A program made the translations under genes and the position numbers. This document shows positions 1-12,097 of a DNA stretch of 64,000 nucleotides, in pieces; the stretch's first letter is position 1, and every line of letters starts with the position of its first letter. The DNA comes from Acidobacteriota bacterium (GTDB lineage: Bacteria; Acidobacteriota; Terriglobia; Acidiferrales; UBA7541), in NCBI GenBank assembly GCA_021788095.1, contig JAJYLB010000015.1, forward strand, positions 1-64,000, written 5' to 3'. The notes beneath the pieces were generated by a model. That model worked only from the letters and a program-made list of their open reading frames with translations, ran no database searches and was not told the origin of the DNA.

Positions 1-23
1 CGTTGGGCCTGCAAAATAAAAAC

Positions 24-64
24 GGCTTCGCTGCATCCCACCACCGCACAACGAAGCCCTTTTT
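24..64 (+). terminator. candidate Rho-independent terminator (7-bp stem GGCTTCG/CGAAGCC followed by CTTTTT)
   Basis: Inverted repeat at 24-30 / 52-58 followed by a T-run; the loop is long (about 21 nt). Confidence 0.4.
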
Positions 65-305
65 AATCCAAAACAACTTGCAATCCGCTGTTCTCTACGC
101 CTCAGGATAGCCAAACACGAGAGGGGCGGCCACAAGGGCCGCCCCTACAAGCGCGCCAGGAGCGGTGTCGGTAGGGGCGGGGTTACCCCGCCCGGTCGGG
201 GCGTGGCTGGGTGTCGGGGGCGCGGAGACCCGTTCGACTCGCTCTGCTCGCTCAGGGCAGGCCGCGCCCCTACGAGCGCGCCTGGGCACTACGGTGGGCG
301 GGGCT

Positions 306-2165
306 CTACCCCTGTTGAGCGGTTGCGGTTAGCTGCAGCTTGCCGGCGCGCTGCTTGGCCTGCGCGATGATTTCCGCCATGACGTTCCGATAGCGGTCGA
401 ACGTGTCGTCGACCACGGTGATGGTGGGAATCTCGAACGGAGTGAGACTCAGCGTCTTCGGATCGAAATGGCCGAAGCCGGATTCGTGCACGCCGCTCGA
501 ACCGCGGCCTGGCGCCGGATGGCTCAGGTGGCTGAAAGTGCGGCAGTACTTTTGGAAAGCGGGCGGATAACCGCGGGAAGGGAAGACCTGGTAAACGGGG
601 AGAAACGACATCAGGGCGTCGTAACTGAATTCACCGACGGCAAGCACGTTGGGATATTTCCGCCGCAGACCCTCGACGAGCCGCCGCGTGCCTTCGTGCA
701 TATCGGCTTCCCGGTTGTTGACCCAGCCGCCCGAGATGTCGAGGAAATAGCCGTCCACCCCGTAGCGATCGATGACGCCGGCGATGCTCGTCTCCATCCA
801 CCGCTGCCACGTTTCCATACCTACGTTCATGTACCGGCCCCAGCCTTCGTTGTGGCGGTCGTTGTCCCAATCGACCCACGCGAGGTCGAAGGTGTTGCCA
901 TCGATCTCGTGCGTGCTCGCCGCAGCCCACTCGGAGTATTCCGGCAGGGCGGTGTTCGCCGAGTTCAGACCGAACATCGGCAGGAAGCGGAAACCCATTC
1001 GGTGTCCTTCCTGGATGAGGTGGCGAAAGCCGGCTTCGCCGCCCAGGCGGTCGTCGACTTTATAGATCGGGTAGATCCAGTAGTAGCGGCCGTTCCAGGC
1101 GGGGAGGAAGACCATCACCTTGTGCGCATCGATTTGCCCGGAAACCCACTCGAGCGTGCGGAGGGCCTTGGCGAAATCGTTGAAGATGTACCCGGTCCAA
1201 TCCATGCCGTGAATCGAAACGAACAGTTCGACTTCGCGGAACCAGGCGGGCACATCGGTGCGGGCGCTCCAATCGGGAATTTGGAAAGCGCGCTCGACGT
1301 GCTCGAAGTGCGGGCGAAAGGCGGCTTCGGCCGTAGTGGTGCGGCCGGCTCGCCAGCGGGCGCCTTCGAGCCGATGGCTTCGCTGCCAGCCGGGGTTTTC
1401 GTAAACCAATTCGGCGCGATACAGGTTGTTTTCCGCCGGCTCGAAGTACATGCGATGGGCGCGCACCTGGCTCATCAGGGAGGAGAGAAAGAAGTAATCG
1501 CCGGCGCCGGCTTCAATTACGGCCAACGGGCTATCGGTGCCGCGCGCTTGCCGCGCCGCGCCCCATGGATAGCCAAACAGAACCTCATTGTCTCGCATGT
1601 CGAAGAACCCGGAGCTGCCCGCGGCCATCCTTCCGCGCGGCACGCCGCGCACGATGCTGGCGACGGACTTGATCGGCTGGTTCATCTCCGCGGTGACGTC
1701 CCATTCGACAAACGCGCCGCTCGGCCGGATATGAGAGCGGAGCATTCCCGGGGCCTTGAGCTGTCCGCCAGCGTAGACCAGGCCGGAACACTCGACGAGC
1801 AAGCGGTCGCCCTCAGGAGTGACCTTCAGGAGATCCCGATCGAGGCCGAAGGTGTTCTCGAAGGTGTACAGGCGGAAACCGATCAGCAATTGATTGAAGG
1901 CAACGGACGGCTCGGGAAAATCGAAACTGAATTTCTGGAAACCGCGGCCGGGTGGGGGAAGAATCACGTTGCTCGTGCAGTTGAGTGGCAGGATCGTGCC
2001 GTTCGGCGGCGGGCCGACCTGGGCGGTCGGGCTGGGGTCCAGCGCCTCGGAGCCGCCAGGCGGTGCGGCGGTGGCTGCCGGCGCCGCCACTCCTTCTACA
2101 GCCAAGGCAGCTACAGTGGCCGCCGCTCCTTTCAAAAGGTCTCGCCGAGTCAGTTCTTCTTTCAT
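306..2165 (-). CDS. Secreted protein with Tat signal (RRDLLKGAA); possible glycoside-hydrolase-like (beta/alpha) barrel
   Basis: ORF with twin-arginine N-terminus MKEELTRRDLLKGAAATVAAL; motifs such as YGVDGYFLDISGGW resemble glycosidase barrels. Confidence 0.75.
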   Translation of the reverse strand: MKEELTRRDLLKGAAATVAALAVEGVAAPAATAAPPGGSEALDPSPTAQVGPPPNGTILPLNCTSNVILPPPGRGFQKFSFDFPEPSVAFNQLLIGFRLYTFENTFGLDRDLLKVTPEGDRLLVECSGLVYAGGQLKAPGMLRSHIRPSGAFVEWDVTAEMNQPIKSVASIVRGVPRGRMAAGSSGFFDMRDNEVLFGYPWGAARQARGTDSPLAVIEAGAGDYFFLSSLMSQVRAHRMYFEPAENNLYRAELVYENPGWQRSHRLEGARWRAGRTTTAEAAFRPHFEHVERAFQIPDWSARTDVPAWFREVELFVSIHGMDWTGYIFNDFAKALRTLEWVSGQIDAHKVMVFLPAWNGRYYWIYPIYKVDDRLGGEAGFRHLIQEGHRMGFRFLPMFGLNSANTALPEYSEWAAASTHEIDGNTFDLAWVDWDNDRHNEGWGRYMNVGMETWQRWMETSIAGVIDRYGVDGYFLDISGGWVNNREADMHEGTRRLVEGLRRKYPNVLAVGEFSYDALMSFLPVYQVFPSRGYPPAFQKYCRTFSHLSHPAPGRGSSGVHESGFGHFDPKTLSLTPFEIPTITVVDDTFDRYRNVMAEIIAQAKQRAGKLQLTATAQQG

Positions 2166-2429
2166 CGATGGTCCCCCTTTTCGAGCAGTGGCTCTTGAGC
2201 TGATGGCGTTCTCCTGCCGTCTTCAAACGCCTATTCAAATCCTGGCGGGTGCCTCGACGCAAGCGCGAGGGCAGCCCGCGCCACTTGCGACTCACGGCGG
2301 AGGCGCGGAGGGCGCGGGCACCGCGCCCCTACGGAGGTTGCGCGGTTGGCAGCACCGGCGCGCGGGCAGGGCCCCGGCTAACAGAGTCGGGGGAGGGTGG
2401 CTGCGGCTCGAGGGCAAAAAGCACACGGG

Positions 2430-2570
2430 CTGAAGAATCTGTGTGGCAACGCGAAAAGGTGCGAATTCCACAGCCCTGGCGCAAATTTCGTGCGTTGTCC
2501 GCAAACGACTTGCGCGAATCTATGAAAAATACAAACTGTGGAAATGCCAGTTGCCACACAGACTCTGAAG
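2430..2570 (+). mobile_element. 129-bp MITE-like element copy 1 (2436-2564) with 6-bp direct repeats CTGAAG (2430-2435, 2565-2570)
   Basis: Near-perfect terminal inverted repeats AATCTGTGTGGCAAC / GTTGCCACACAGACT; reads identical to the copies at 34492 and 53640. Confidence 0.9.
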
Positions 2571-2650
2571 CCTGCTACCAAGCGGCGTTGACAATGGCGA
2601 ACGCGTTGGCTACGCTGGCTGTTTTCTCCCTTCGAGAAAGATTCAAGCGT

Positions 2651-4111
2651 ATGGCCGAGAAACCGACTGAACGAAGACTGCCTTCGCGGCAGCAAGATTT
2701 CGCCGAGTGGTACAACCAGATCGTGCTGCGCGCCGAGCTGGCGGATTACGCCCCGGTGCGCGGCTGCATGATCGTGCGCCCGTACGGCTGGGGACTCTGG
2801 GAGAACATTCAGCAGGCGCTCGACCGCCGGTTCAAGGCCACCGGGCACGTGAATGCGGCGTTTCCGATGCTGATCCCGCGGAGCTTCATCGAGAAGGAGA
2901 GCAAGCACGTGGCCGGGTTCGCGCCGGAGCTGGCGGTGGTCACGGTCGGAGGGGGCGAGGAGCTCGAGGAACCGCTGGTGCTCCGGCCGACTTCGGAAAC
3001 GATCATCGGCCACGCCTACGCGCGCTGGGTGCAGTCGTATCGCGATCTTCCCATCCTGATCAATCTGTGGAACAACGTGGTCCGCTGGGAGCTGCGGACC
3101 AAGCTGTTTCTGCGTACGCTGGAATTCTACTGGCAGGAGGGCCACACCGCTCACGCCACCGCGAAGGAGGCGGAAGAGGAGACGCGGCGGATGCTCGACG
3201 TCTACGCCGATTTCGCGAGGAACGAAGCGGCCATTCCCGTGATTCCGGGGCGGAAATCGGAATCCGAGAGATTCGCCGGCGCCGACGAGACCTACTCGAT
3301 CGAAGCGATGATGGGAGACGGGAAGGCGCTGCAGGCGGGGACGAGCCACAACCTTGGGCAGAATTTCGCGCGCGCCTTTGAAATCCGCTACCTTGACCGC
3401 GGCGGCCAGCTCCAGCATTGCTGGACGACTTCCTGGGGCCTTTCCACGCGGTTCATCGGCGCCATCATCATGGTCCACGGCGACGATCAGGGACTCATCC
3501 TGCCCCCGCGGCTCGCTCCGCTGCAGGCGGTCATCGTCCCCATCTTCAAGACCGAAGCGGAGCGGGAGCTGACCGCGGAGGCGGGCCGGAAAGTGCGCGA
3601 CGAGCTGGCGGGCGCGGGCATTCGTGTAAAGCTGGACGAGCGCGACGGAGTCAGTCCCGGATTCAAGTTCAACGACTGGGAGATGCGCGGCGTGCCGCTG
3701 CGCATCGAGATCGGCCCGCGCGACGTTGCCGCGGGCGGTGTCGTTCTGGCGCGGCGCGAGCGGCCGGGCAAGGAAGGGAAGAGCCCGGCGAAGATGGAAG
3801 GCCTTGCGGCGACGGTAGCGCAAACGCTCGAGAGCATTCAGAAGGCGCTCTACGATCGCGCACTCGCCTTCCGCGAAGCCCATACGCGCGTGGCGAGCAA
3901 CTACGACGAGTTCCGGGCGGCCGTCGAAGACGGCTTCGCTTTGGCGTGGTGGTGCGGCGGGGCCGAATGCGAGGCGCGAATCAAGGAAGAGACGAAAGCC
4001 ACCATGCGCTGCATCCCGCTCGAGCGGTCCGCCTCGGCGGGCGGAAGCGGCGTCTGCGTCTTGTGCGGGCAACCTGCGAGCGAGCAGGCGATATTCGCCC
4101 GCGCGTACTAG
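2651..4111 (+). CDS. proS: Prolyl-tRNA synthetase, archaeal/eukaryotic-like (type 3)
   Basis: MAEKPTERRLPSRQQDFAEWYNQIVLRAELADY..., class II motifs LRPTSETIIGHAYARWVQSYRDLPILINLWNNVVRWE; the upstream ORF extension runs through the MITE and is not real. Confidence 0.92.
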   Translation: MAEKPTERRLPSRQQDFAEWYNQIVLRAELADYAPVRGCMIVRPYGWGLWENIQQALDRRFKATGHVNAAFPMLIPRSFIEKESKHVAGFAPELAVVTVGGGEELEEPLVLRPTSETIIGHAYARWVQSYRDLPILINLWNNVVRWELRTKLFLRTLEFYWQEGHTAHATAKEAEEETRRMLDVYADFARNEAAIPVIPGRKSESERFAGADETYSIEAMMGDGKALQAGTSHNLGQNFARAFEIRYLDRGGQLQHCWTTSWGLSTRFIGAIIMVHGDDQGLILPPRLAPLQAVIVPIFKTEAERELTAEAGRKVRDELAGAGIRVKLDERDGVSPGFKFNDWEMRGVPLRIEIGPRDVAAGGVVLARRERPGKEGKSPAKMEGLAATVAQTLESIQKALYDRALAFREAHTRVASNYDEFRAAVEDGFALAWWCGGAECEARIKEETKATMRCIPLERSASAGGSGVCVLCGQPASEQAIFARAY

Positions 4112-4224
4112 AAGCTATTGCAAAACCTCCCGGCACATGCTTCAGGGGCTGAAGCCCCTTCATTTTGGCCGCCTTTTTGTCGGAGCTGAAGCTCCGACCC
4201 CTGAAAACCTGTGTTGCTAACTTC
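4111..4224. repeat. Palindromic intergenic repeat family B, copy 1 (about 114 bp)
   Basis: Ends GAAGCTATTGCAAAACC...GTTGCTAACTTC; internal hairpins GGGGCTGAAGCCCC and GTCGGAGCTGAAGCTCCGAC. Confidence 0.65.
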
Positions 4225-4236
4225 TGATTCAGGACA

Positions 4237-4363
4237 CTAGCAGGATGCTTCAAAACGCGGGCGAACCGCCCCCAGCGGCTGAAGCCGCTTTCTTGCACAA
4301 GCGCTTACGGCACGACTGAAGTCGTGCCCTTACGAAAAGAGGCCTTTTGCGGCGTCCTGCTAG
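4237..4363. repeat. Palindromic intergenic repeat family C, copy 1 (127 bp)
   Basis: Terminal inverted repeats CTAGCAGGATGCTTCAAAACGC / GGCCTTTTGCGGCGTCCTGCTAG; internal hairpins AGCGGCTGAAGCCGCT and GGCACGACTGAAGTCGTGCC. Confidence 0.65.
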
Positions 4364-4642
4364 ATGCCGTCGCAGGACCCGTGAGGGCTGGCGCTCAGAG
4401 CTCCCGGTTTTCGCCGGGAGAGGTTCCAATACTGTTTTTTGGCCGTGTTTACGGCACGGCTTCCCGGCCAAGAGCGCCGAGAGGCAAGATACGGGGATGC
4501 CACCGTACCCTTCCGGGGAAGGGTTCTGAAATGATTTCTGGGTGAAAACGCACATTTTTGGCGGGTGCGTGCACGAGCTAGGCAACCTCCCACCTTCCGC
4601 CGCCTTCTACCCCTAATAGACATGACCATGAGGAGGGGTTCG

Positions 4643-5365
4643 ATGGTATCGAAGACTTCATTATTCATTCCCGTGGTGGCGCTGGGAACGATTTTCGCCG
4701 CAGGGTGCGCCACGAAAGGCTACGTTCGCGCTCAAGTTCAACCTGTGAATTCCAAAGTCGACCAAGTCTCCGCGCAAACCAAGCAACAGTTCACGGACAC
4801 GAACGGCAAGATCGACTCCAACGCTCAGCGGGAACAGCAAGACTTCTCCGCGGCCAAGGAGAGCGCCGATGCCGCCGATAGCCACGCCACCGAGGCGCTG
4901 AATGTCGGCCACCAGAACACTTCGCGCATCGGCGATCTGAACAACACCATCGCCAACCTGGATGCGTACAAGCCGGCTGACAAGGCGACGGTCCTCTTCG
5001 GATTCAACCGCCACAACCTCACCGAAGACGCCAAGTCCAAGCTCGACACCGTGGCGGCCGACGTTCAGAGCCAGCAGCGGTACTTCATCACCATTCAGGG
5101 TTATACGGACCAGTCTGGCCCGGCCAACTACAACGACACGCTGAGCCAGGAACGCGCCAACGCGGTGATTCGCTACCTGGTGGGAGAGAAGAACATCCCC
5201 CTCTTCCGCATCCACGTGGTAGGGCTGGGGGAAATGGATTTGGTGAATGGCGGGCACACGCGTCAAGATCGCAAGGACAGTCGCCGTTGCGAAGTGAGCG
5301 TCTTCGTTGCTCCGCCGCTACCGTCCTCCACCACGGCGTCGGCGGCCACCGACACACAACAGTAA
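4643..5365 (+). CDS. OmpA-family lipoprotein (Pal/OmpA C-terminal domain)
   Basis: AGGAGG upstream of ATG 4643; lipobox-like FAAGC; OmpA motif GYTDQSGPANYNDTLSQERANAVIRYL. Confidence 0.88.
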   Translation: MVSKTSLFIPVVALGTIFAAGCATKGYVRAQVQPVNSKVDQVSAQTKQQFTDTNGKIDSNAQREQQDFSAAKESADAADSHATEALNVGHQNTSRIGDLNNTIANLDAYKPADKATVLFGFNRHNLTEDAKSKLDTVAADVQSQQRYFITIQGYTDQSGPANYNDTLSQERANAVIRYLVGEKNIPLFRIHVVGLGEMDLVNGGHTRQDRKDSRRCEVSVFVAPPLPSSTTASAATDTQQ

Positions 5366-5665
5366 GCAGGGCGGTTGGCGAAGCGTACGGCTTCGCCGCT
5401 CGGCGCGGCCCGTGATTCCGCGCAGGGGCTCGTGTAGGGCGCGCTTCACACCGCGGGCAGCGGCGCCCTTCACGGCCGTCCCCAGCGGCGCTTCACGGCG
5501 CGGCGAGGCTGCTCCGCAGCCTCCCTTCTTAGGGGGCATAGCCCGAGCCCCGGCAGAATGCGGCCAAAGGCCAGGATGAGGCTGGGGAGAGGCCTATTGA
5601 AGCCGGGAGCGAGGGTGTGACGCGGGGAGGCACCTCCCGCTTCGGTATCGGGTTAGAATGTCGCC

Positions 5666-8311
5666 ATGGTCAGCCTTCGCCTCCCGCGCCTGCCGCGCCG
5701 TAATCGGAAGAAAAACGAAGGGCACCGCCGCGTGCGCATCCGCCTTCGTTTCGATCGCGCCTTCTGGACCTCGAAGCTTGGTCTGGGCATCCTGGGCGCG
5801 GTGGCCGTGGCGATTCTGGTCGGTGGCGGAATCTTTCTGCACTACTGGTTCGCCTTCCAGCGGATGATGGACGAGCGCCTGAGCGGGCACGTCTTCCAGC
5901 AAGCCTCGGAACTGCTCAGTGCGCCAGCCAAGATCGAAGCGGGCCAGCCGATGGACGCGAGCCGGCTGGTCGCCTACCTCGAACGCGCCGGCTACACCGC
6001 GCAAGCCGAGGACTATTCTCCCGGGTGGTTTCAGACCTCGGGATCCCTCGTCGAAATTCACCCCTCGAAGCTCTCCTATTTCGCGGGCGGCAACGCGCTG
6101 CGCGTGGATTTCGCGGGAGGCAAAATCGGGGCGATCCTGAGCCTGGACAACGGCCAGCCGGTCCCCAGCGCCGAGATCGAACCGACGCTGGTGACGACGC
6201 TGTTTGGCAGCTCGCGCGTGAAGCGGCGCGTGGTGCCCTACGACGAGTTGCCGCCCACGCTCATCCACGCGGTCCTGGCGGCCGAAGACAAGCGCTTTTT
6301 CCAGGAGCCGGGCATCGATATCCGGCGCGTCTTCGCCGCCGCCCTGGTGGACCTGCGGCTGGGCAAGAAGCAGGAAGGAGCGAGCACGATCACCATGCAG
6401 GTGGCGCGCAGCTTCTTCTTCACTCGCGCCCGCACGTTTCACCGGAAAATGGAAGAAGCGCTGATGGCGATCGAGTTGGTGCACCGTTTCAGCAAAGAGC
6501 AGATCTTCGATCTCTACGCGAACCAGATCTACCTGGGCAACCGGGGCAGCTTCGCCATCCACGGATTCGGCGAGGCCGCCCAGGCCTATTTCGGGAAAAA
6601 CGTTCGCGACCTCGATCTTGGGGAAGACGCCTTCCTCGCCGGCGTTCCCCGCTCGCCGAATTACTATGCGACCGCGGACCTCCATCCCCAGCGCGCCTTC
6701 CAGGTGCGGAACCGCGTCCTCCACGCGATGGTGGACGACGGCTTCATCTCCGCCGCCCAGGAGCAGGAGGCCGAGCGTAAGCCGCTGGTGTTGAGGCCGG
6801 CGGCGCTATCGGCGAGCGACGCGCCCTTTTTCGTCGATCTGGTACGCGACCAGCTTCTCGATCGCTTCTCGGAAACCGATCTCACCACCCAAAGCTACCG
6901 CATCTACACCACGCTCGATCCCGAACTTCAGCGCGCCGCCAACCAAGCGGTGGCCGACGGCATGAACCTGGTGGATCAGCGGCTCGCCCCGCGCTACGCG
7001 CGCTGGCGCAAGCAGGGCAAGCCCGTGCCGAAGCCGGAGGTGGCGCTCGTCGCGCTCGATTCCCACACTGGCGCGGTGCTCGCGCTGGTCGGAGGGCGCG
7101 ACTACGCCAAGAGCCAACTCGATCACGTTATGGCGCGGCGCCAGCCGGGCTCCTCGTTCAAGCCGTTCGTTTACGCCGCCGCCTTCCTCAACGCGGTGGA
7201 GGGCCGCCAGCCCGAGATCACTCCCGCCACCGCCGTTATCGACGAGCCGACGACGTTCCAGTTCGACGGGCGAACGTATACGCCCGACAATTTCGAGCAG
7301 CGTTTCTTCGGGATCGTCACGGCCAAGGAGGCCATGACTCACTCGCTCAACGTTGCTACCGTCAAGTTCGCGCAGATGGTGGGATTCGATCGCGTGCTTC
7401 AAGTGGCCAAGCAGATGAAGCTCGACAACCAGATCCAAGCTACCCCGGCCATGGCCCTGGGCGCGTACGACATGACCCCGCTCGAAGTCGCCGCCGGCTA
7501 CACCGCGCTCGAAAACTCCGGCATTCGCGCCGAGCCGATGTTCGTGCGCTACGTGGTGGGCAAGGGCGACAACGTGATCGAGCAGAATCGCCCGCAAACC
7601 ACTCCGGTGCTTGACCCCCGCGTCGCCTTCCTGGTTACCAGCATCATGGAGAACGTTCTCGACCACGGCACCGGGGTCGTCGCCAGGCAAATGGGATTCG
7701 TCTCTCCCGCCGCGGCCAAGACCGGCACCTCCCACGACGGCTGGTTCGCCGGCTTCACTTCCAAGATCGAATGCGTGGTGTGGGTGGGTTTCGACGACGG
7801 CCGCGAACTCGGCTTGGCGGGCGCGGATTCCGCCGGTCCCATCTGGACGGAATTCATGAAGAGCGCGCTCCAAATTCCCGGCTATGGCAACCCGCAGCCG
7901 TTCCAGGCGCCGTCGGGAGTGATCGAAGCGGCCATCGATCCGGCGACGCTCGAGCTGGCCTCGGCGAACTGCCCCGATCCCCAGGACGACTACTTCATTG
8001 CGGGGACGCAGCCGAGCGGCTATTCCGGGGGCGTGCTATCCCACCTTCCGCCGCCGGTTTCCTGGATGGCGCACCTGTTTGGCGGAGGTTCCAAACCGGC
8101 GCCGCCGGGCGAGGGAAAGGGTCAGGCAGGGTCGCCCGCGGCCCCGACGCGCGCTCCGCGGAGTTCCCGAGTTCCGCCGGCGCCTCCAGCCCAGGCGGCG
8201 CCGGCGTCTAAGCCTGCGTCCGCGGCGCAGCCGAAGAAGGGATTCTTTCAGAAACTGTTTGGCATTTTCGGGAAGAAGAAGCCCCCGGGGCAGGGCGGGT
8301 CGGAGCCGTAA
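5666..8311 (+). CDS. Class A penicillin-binding protein (PBP1b-like transglycosylase/transpeptidase)
   Basis: Transglycosylase motifs AAEDKRFFQEPGID, KKQEGASTITMQVARSFF; transpeptidase SSFK and KTGTS. Confidence 0.93.
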   Translation: MVSLRLPRLPRRNRKKNEGHRRVRIRLRFDRAFWTSKLGLGILGAVAVAILVGGGIFLHYWFAFQRMMDERLSGHVFQQASELLSAPAKIEAGQPMDASRLVAYLERAGYTAQAEDYSPGWFQTSGSLVEIHPSKLSYFAGGNALRVDFAGGKIGAILSLDNGQPVPSAEIEPTLVTTLFGSSRVKRRVVPYDELPPTLIHAVLAAEDKRFFQEPGIDIRRVFAAALVDLRLGKKQEGASTITMQVARSFFFTRARTFHRKMEEALMAIELVHRFSKEQIFDLYANQIYLGNRGSFAIHGFGEAAQAYFGKNVRDLDLGEDAFLAGVPRSPNYYATADLHPQRAFQVRNRVLHAMVDDGFISAAQEQEAERKPLVLRPAALSASDAPFFVDLVRDQLLDRFSETDLTTQSYRIYTTLDPELQRAANQAVADGMNLVDQRLAPRYARWRKQGKPVPKPEVALVALDSHTGAVLALVGGRDYAKSQLDHVMARRQPGSSFKPFVYAAAFLNAVEGRQPEITPATAVIDEPTTFQFDGRTYTPDNFEQRFFGIVTAKEAMTHSLNVATVKFAQMVGFDRVLQVAKQMKLDNQIQATPAMALGAYDMTPLEVAAGYTALENSGIRAEPMFVRYVVGKGDNVIEQNRPQTTPVLDPRVAFLVTSIMENVLDHGTGVVARQMGFVSPAAAKTGTSHDGWFAGFTSKIECVVWVGFDDGRELGLAGADSAGPIWTEFMKSALQIPGYGNPQPFQAPSGVIEAAIDPATLELASANCPDPQDDYFIAGTQPSGYSGGVLSHLPPPVSWMAHLFGGGSKPAPPGEGKGQAGSPAAPTRAPRSSRVPPAPPAQAAPASKPASAAQPKKGFFQKLFGIFGKKKPPGQGGSEP

Positions 8312-8347
8312 GGGGGCGCTCGAAGAGGCCGAGAATCCTGCGGAGCG

Positions 8348-9340
8348 ATGTCTACCCTGACGAGCAGCGCGCGGCGCATAGGTCTGTTGTCGGCCGCGGC
8401 ACTTTGCCTTGGCGGGGTTTCCGGACTTGGCTTTGGGCCCGGCCGCCTCGGGCGGGTCGCGGCATCGCCCTCAGGGCGTCACGCTCTCGAAGCTCGCGCG
8501 CGGCCCGACTCCAGCCGCGTGCCGCAGGCGACGCAAGCGGCGCCCGTCGCGACGAAACGTGAAGGCGAGTCTCGATCGAAGACGACCACGGGAAAAACAG
8601 AGCTGCGTGGCGACGTCTTCATGGCGCGGAAAATGTACCAGCAGGCCATCGCCGAATACGCAGACGCCTTGGCCGAGCAGCCGGCGGTTCCCGCTCCGAA
8701 GCGACCGGGATTTTTCGGGCGCCTCTTCGGCTTCTGGCGGGGGAGCAAGACTCCGCCGCAGCCCAAGGCATCGGAGCTGGAGAACAAGATCGGCATCGCC
8801 TATCAGCAGCTGGGTGACTCGCGCCATGCCGAACTCTACTACCGCAGGGCCTGCCAAGCCGACGCGTCCTTTGCCAACCCGCGGAATAATCTCGGCACCG
8901 TCGAGTTTGGCCGGCAGAACTACGGAGGCGCGATCGCACAATACCAGCGCGCCACGCGCATCGATCCCCGGAATGCTACGTTCTTCGTCAATCTAGGCTA
9001 CGCCAATTTCGCGCGGAAAAACGGCGCGGAGGCCATCCGCAATTTCCGCCAGGCCCTCGCGGTCGATCCCCTGGTCTTCCAGCACATAGCGGCAAGCGAT
9101 GTGGTGGTGGAAGATAGCGGCAACGTGAATTCCGCGGCCTACGATTACCTCCTGGCGAAGACCTTCGCCATGCTCGGCAACGCCGAGCGCGCGGCCCATT
9201 ACCTGAGAATGGCGCGCGACGAAGGCTACCGGAAATTGACCGGCGCCCGCACCGACTCGGCTTTCCGCGGCGTCCTCAAGGACCGGCGCGTCCAACAGAT
9301 CCTCAACTCGGTTGCCTCGCCGGACCCTCCTCAGCAATAG
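8348..9340 (+). CDS. TPR-repeat protein
   Basis: Tandem TPR-like helices (FANPRNNLGTVEFGRQNYGGAIAQYQRATRIDPRN...). Confidence 0.8.
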   Translation: MSTLTSSARRIGLLSAAALCLGGVSGLGFGPGRLGRVAASPSGRHALEARARPDSSRVPQATQAAPVATKREGESRSKTTTGKTELRGDVFMARKMYQQAIAEYADALAEQPAVPAPKRPGFFGRLFGFWRGSKTPPQPKASELENKIGIAYQQLGDSRHAELYYRRACQADASFANPRNNLGTVEFGRQNYGGAIAQYQRATRIDPRNATFFVNLGYANFARKNGAEAIRNFRQALAVDPLVFQHIAASDVVVEDSGNVNSAAYDYLLAKTFAMLGNAERAAHYLRMARDEGYRKLTGARTDSAFRGVLKDRRVQQILNSVASPDPPQQ

Positions 9341-9473
9341 CCGCGGCGCAGGGCTGCTCCGGCAGAAAGAGGATGCCAAGGGGGCAGGGGAGGCGAAGGA
9401 AAGCCGCTCCAGCCCGCTTCATTCATGAAGAATGCGCTCAGGACCGTAACCTCAGCCGTCATTCTGATCCCCG

Positions 9474-9545
9474 ATGCCGTTCGTCGGGACGAAGAATCCC
9501 GACCCACAGTCGATATCGCGGGATCCTTCGCTCAGGATGACAGTG
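9474..9545. repeat. Intergenic repeat containing GCGGGATCCTTCGCTCAGGATGACA
   Basis: Shares the GCGGGATCCTTCGCT...CTCAGGA(T/C)GACA block with 58516-58547. Confidence 0.45.
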
Positions 9546-9688
9546 TTTTGGCGCGCCGCCCAGTTTTTGAATGGGTCTTTGCGAATAAAGCGGGCTAGCC
9601 GGCGCCGCGGAGGCGCGGAGAACGGCGGCAGTTGTCGGAGGCTGAGGTCCTTCGCTTCGACCGGGGACGGAAGAGGAGCCTCTGCCGG

Positions 9689-12097
<2,409 letters not shown>

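Noticed and set aside
468-2198. 576-aa plus-strand ORF
   Set aside because: Antisense to the Tat-signal protein gene (306-2165, minus); composition typical of a GC-rich shadow ORF.
2378-4072. 564-aa minus-strand ORF
   Set aside because: Antisense shadow of proS extended through the MITE; no recognisable motif.
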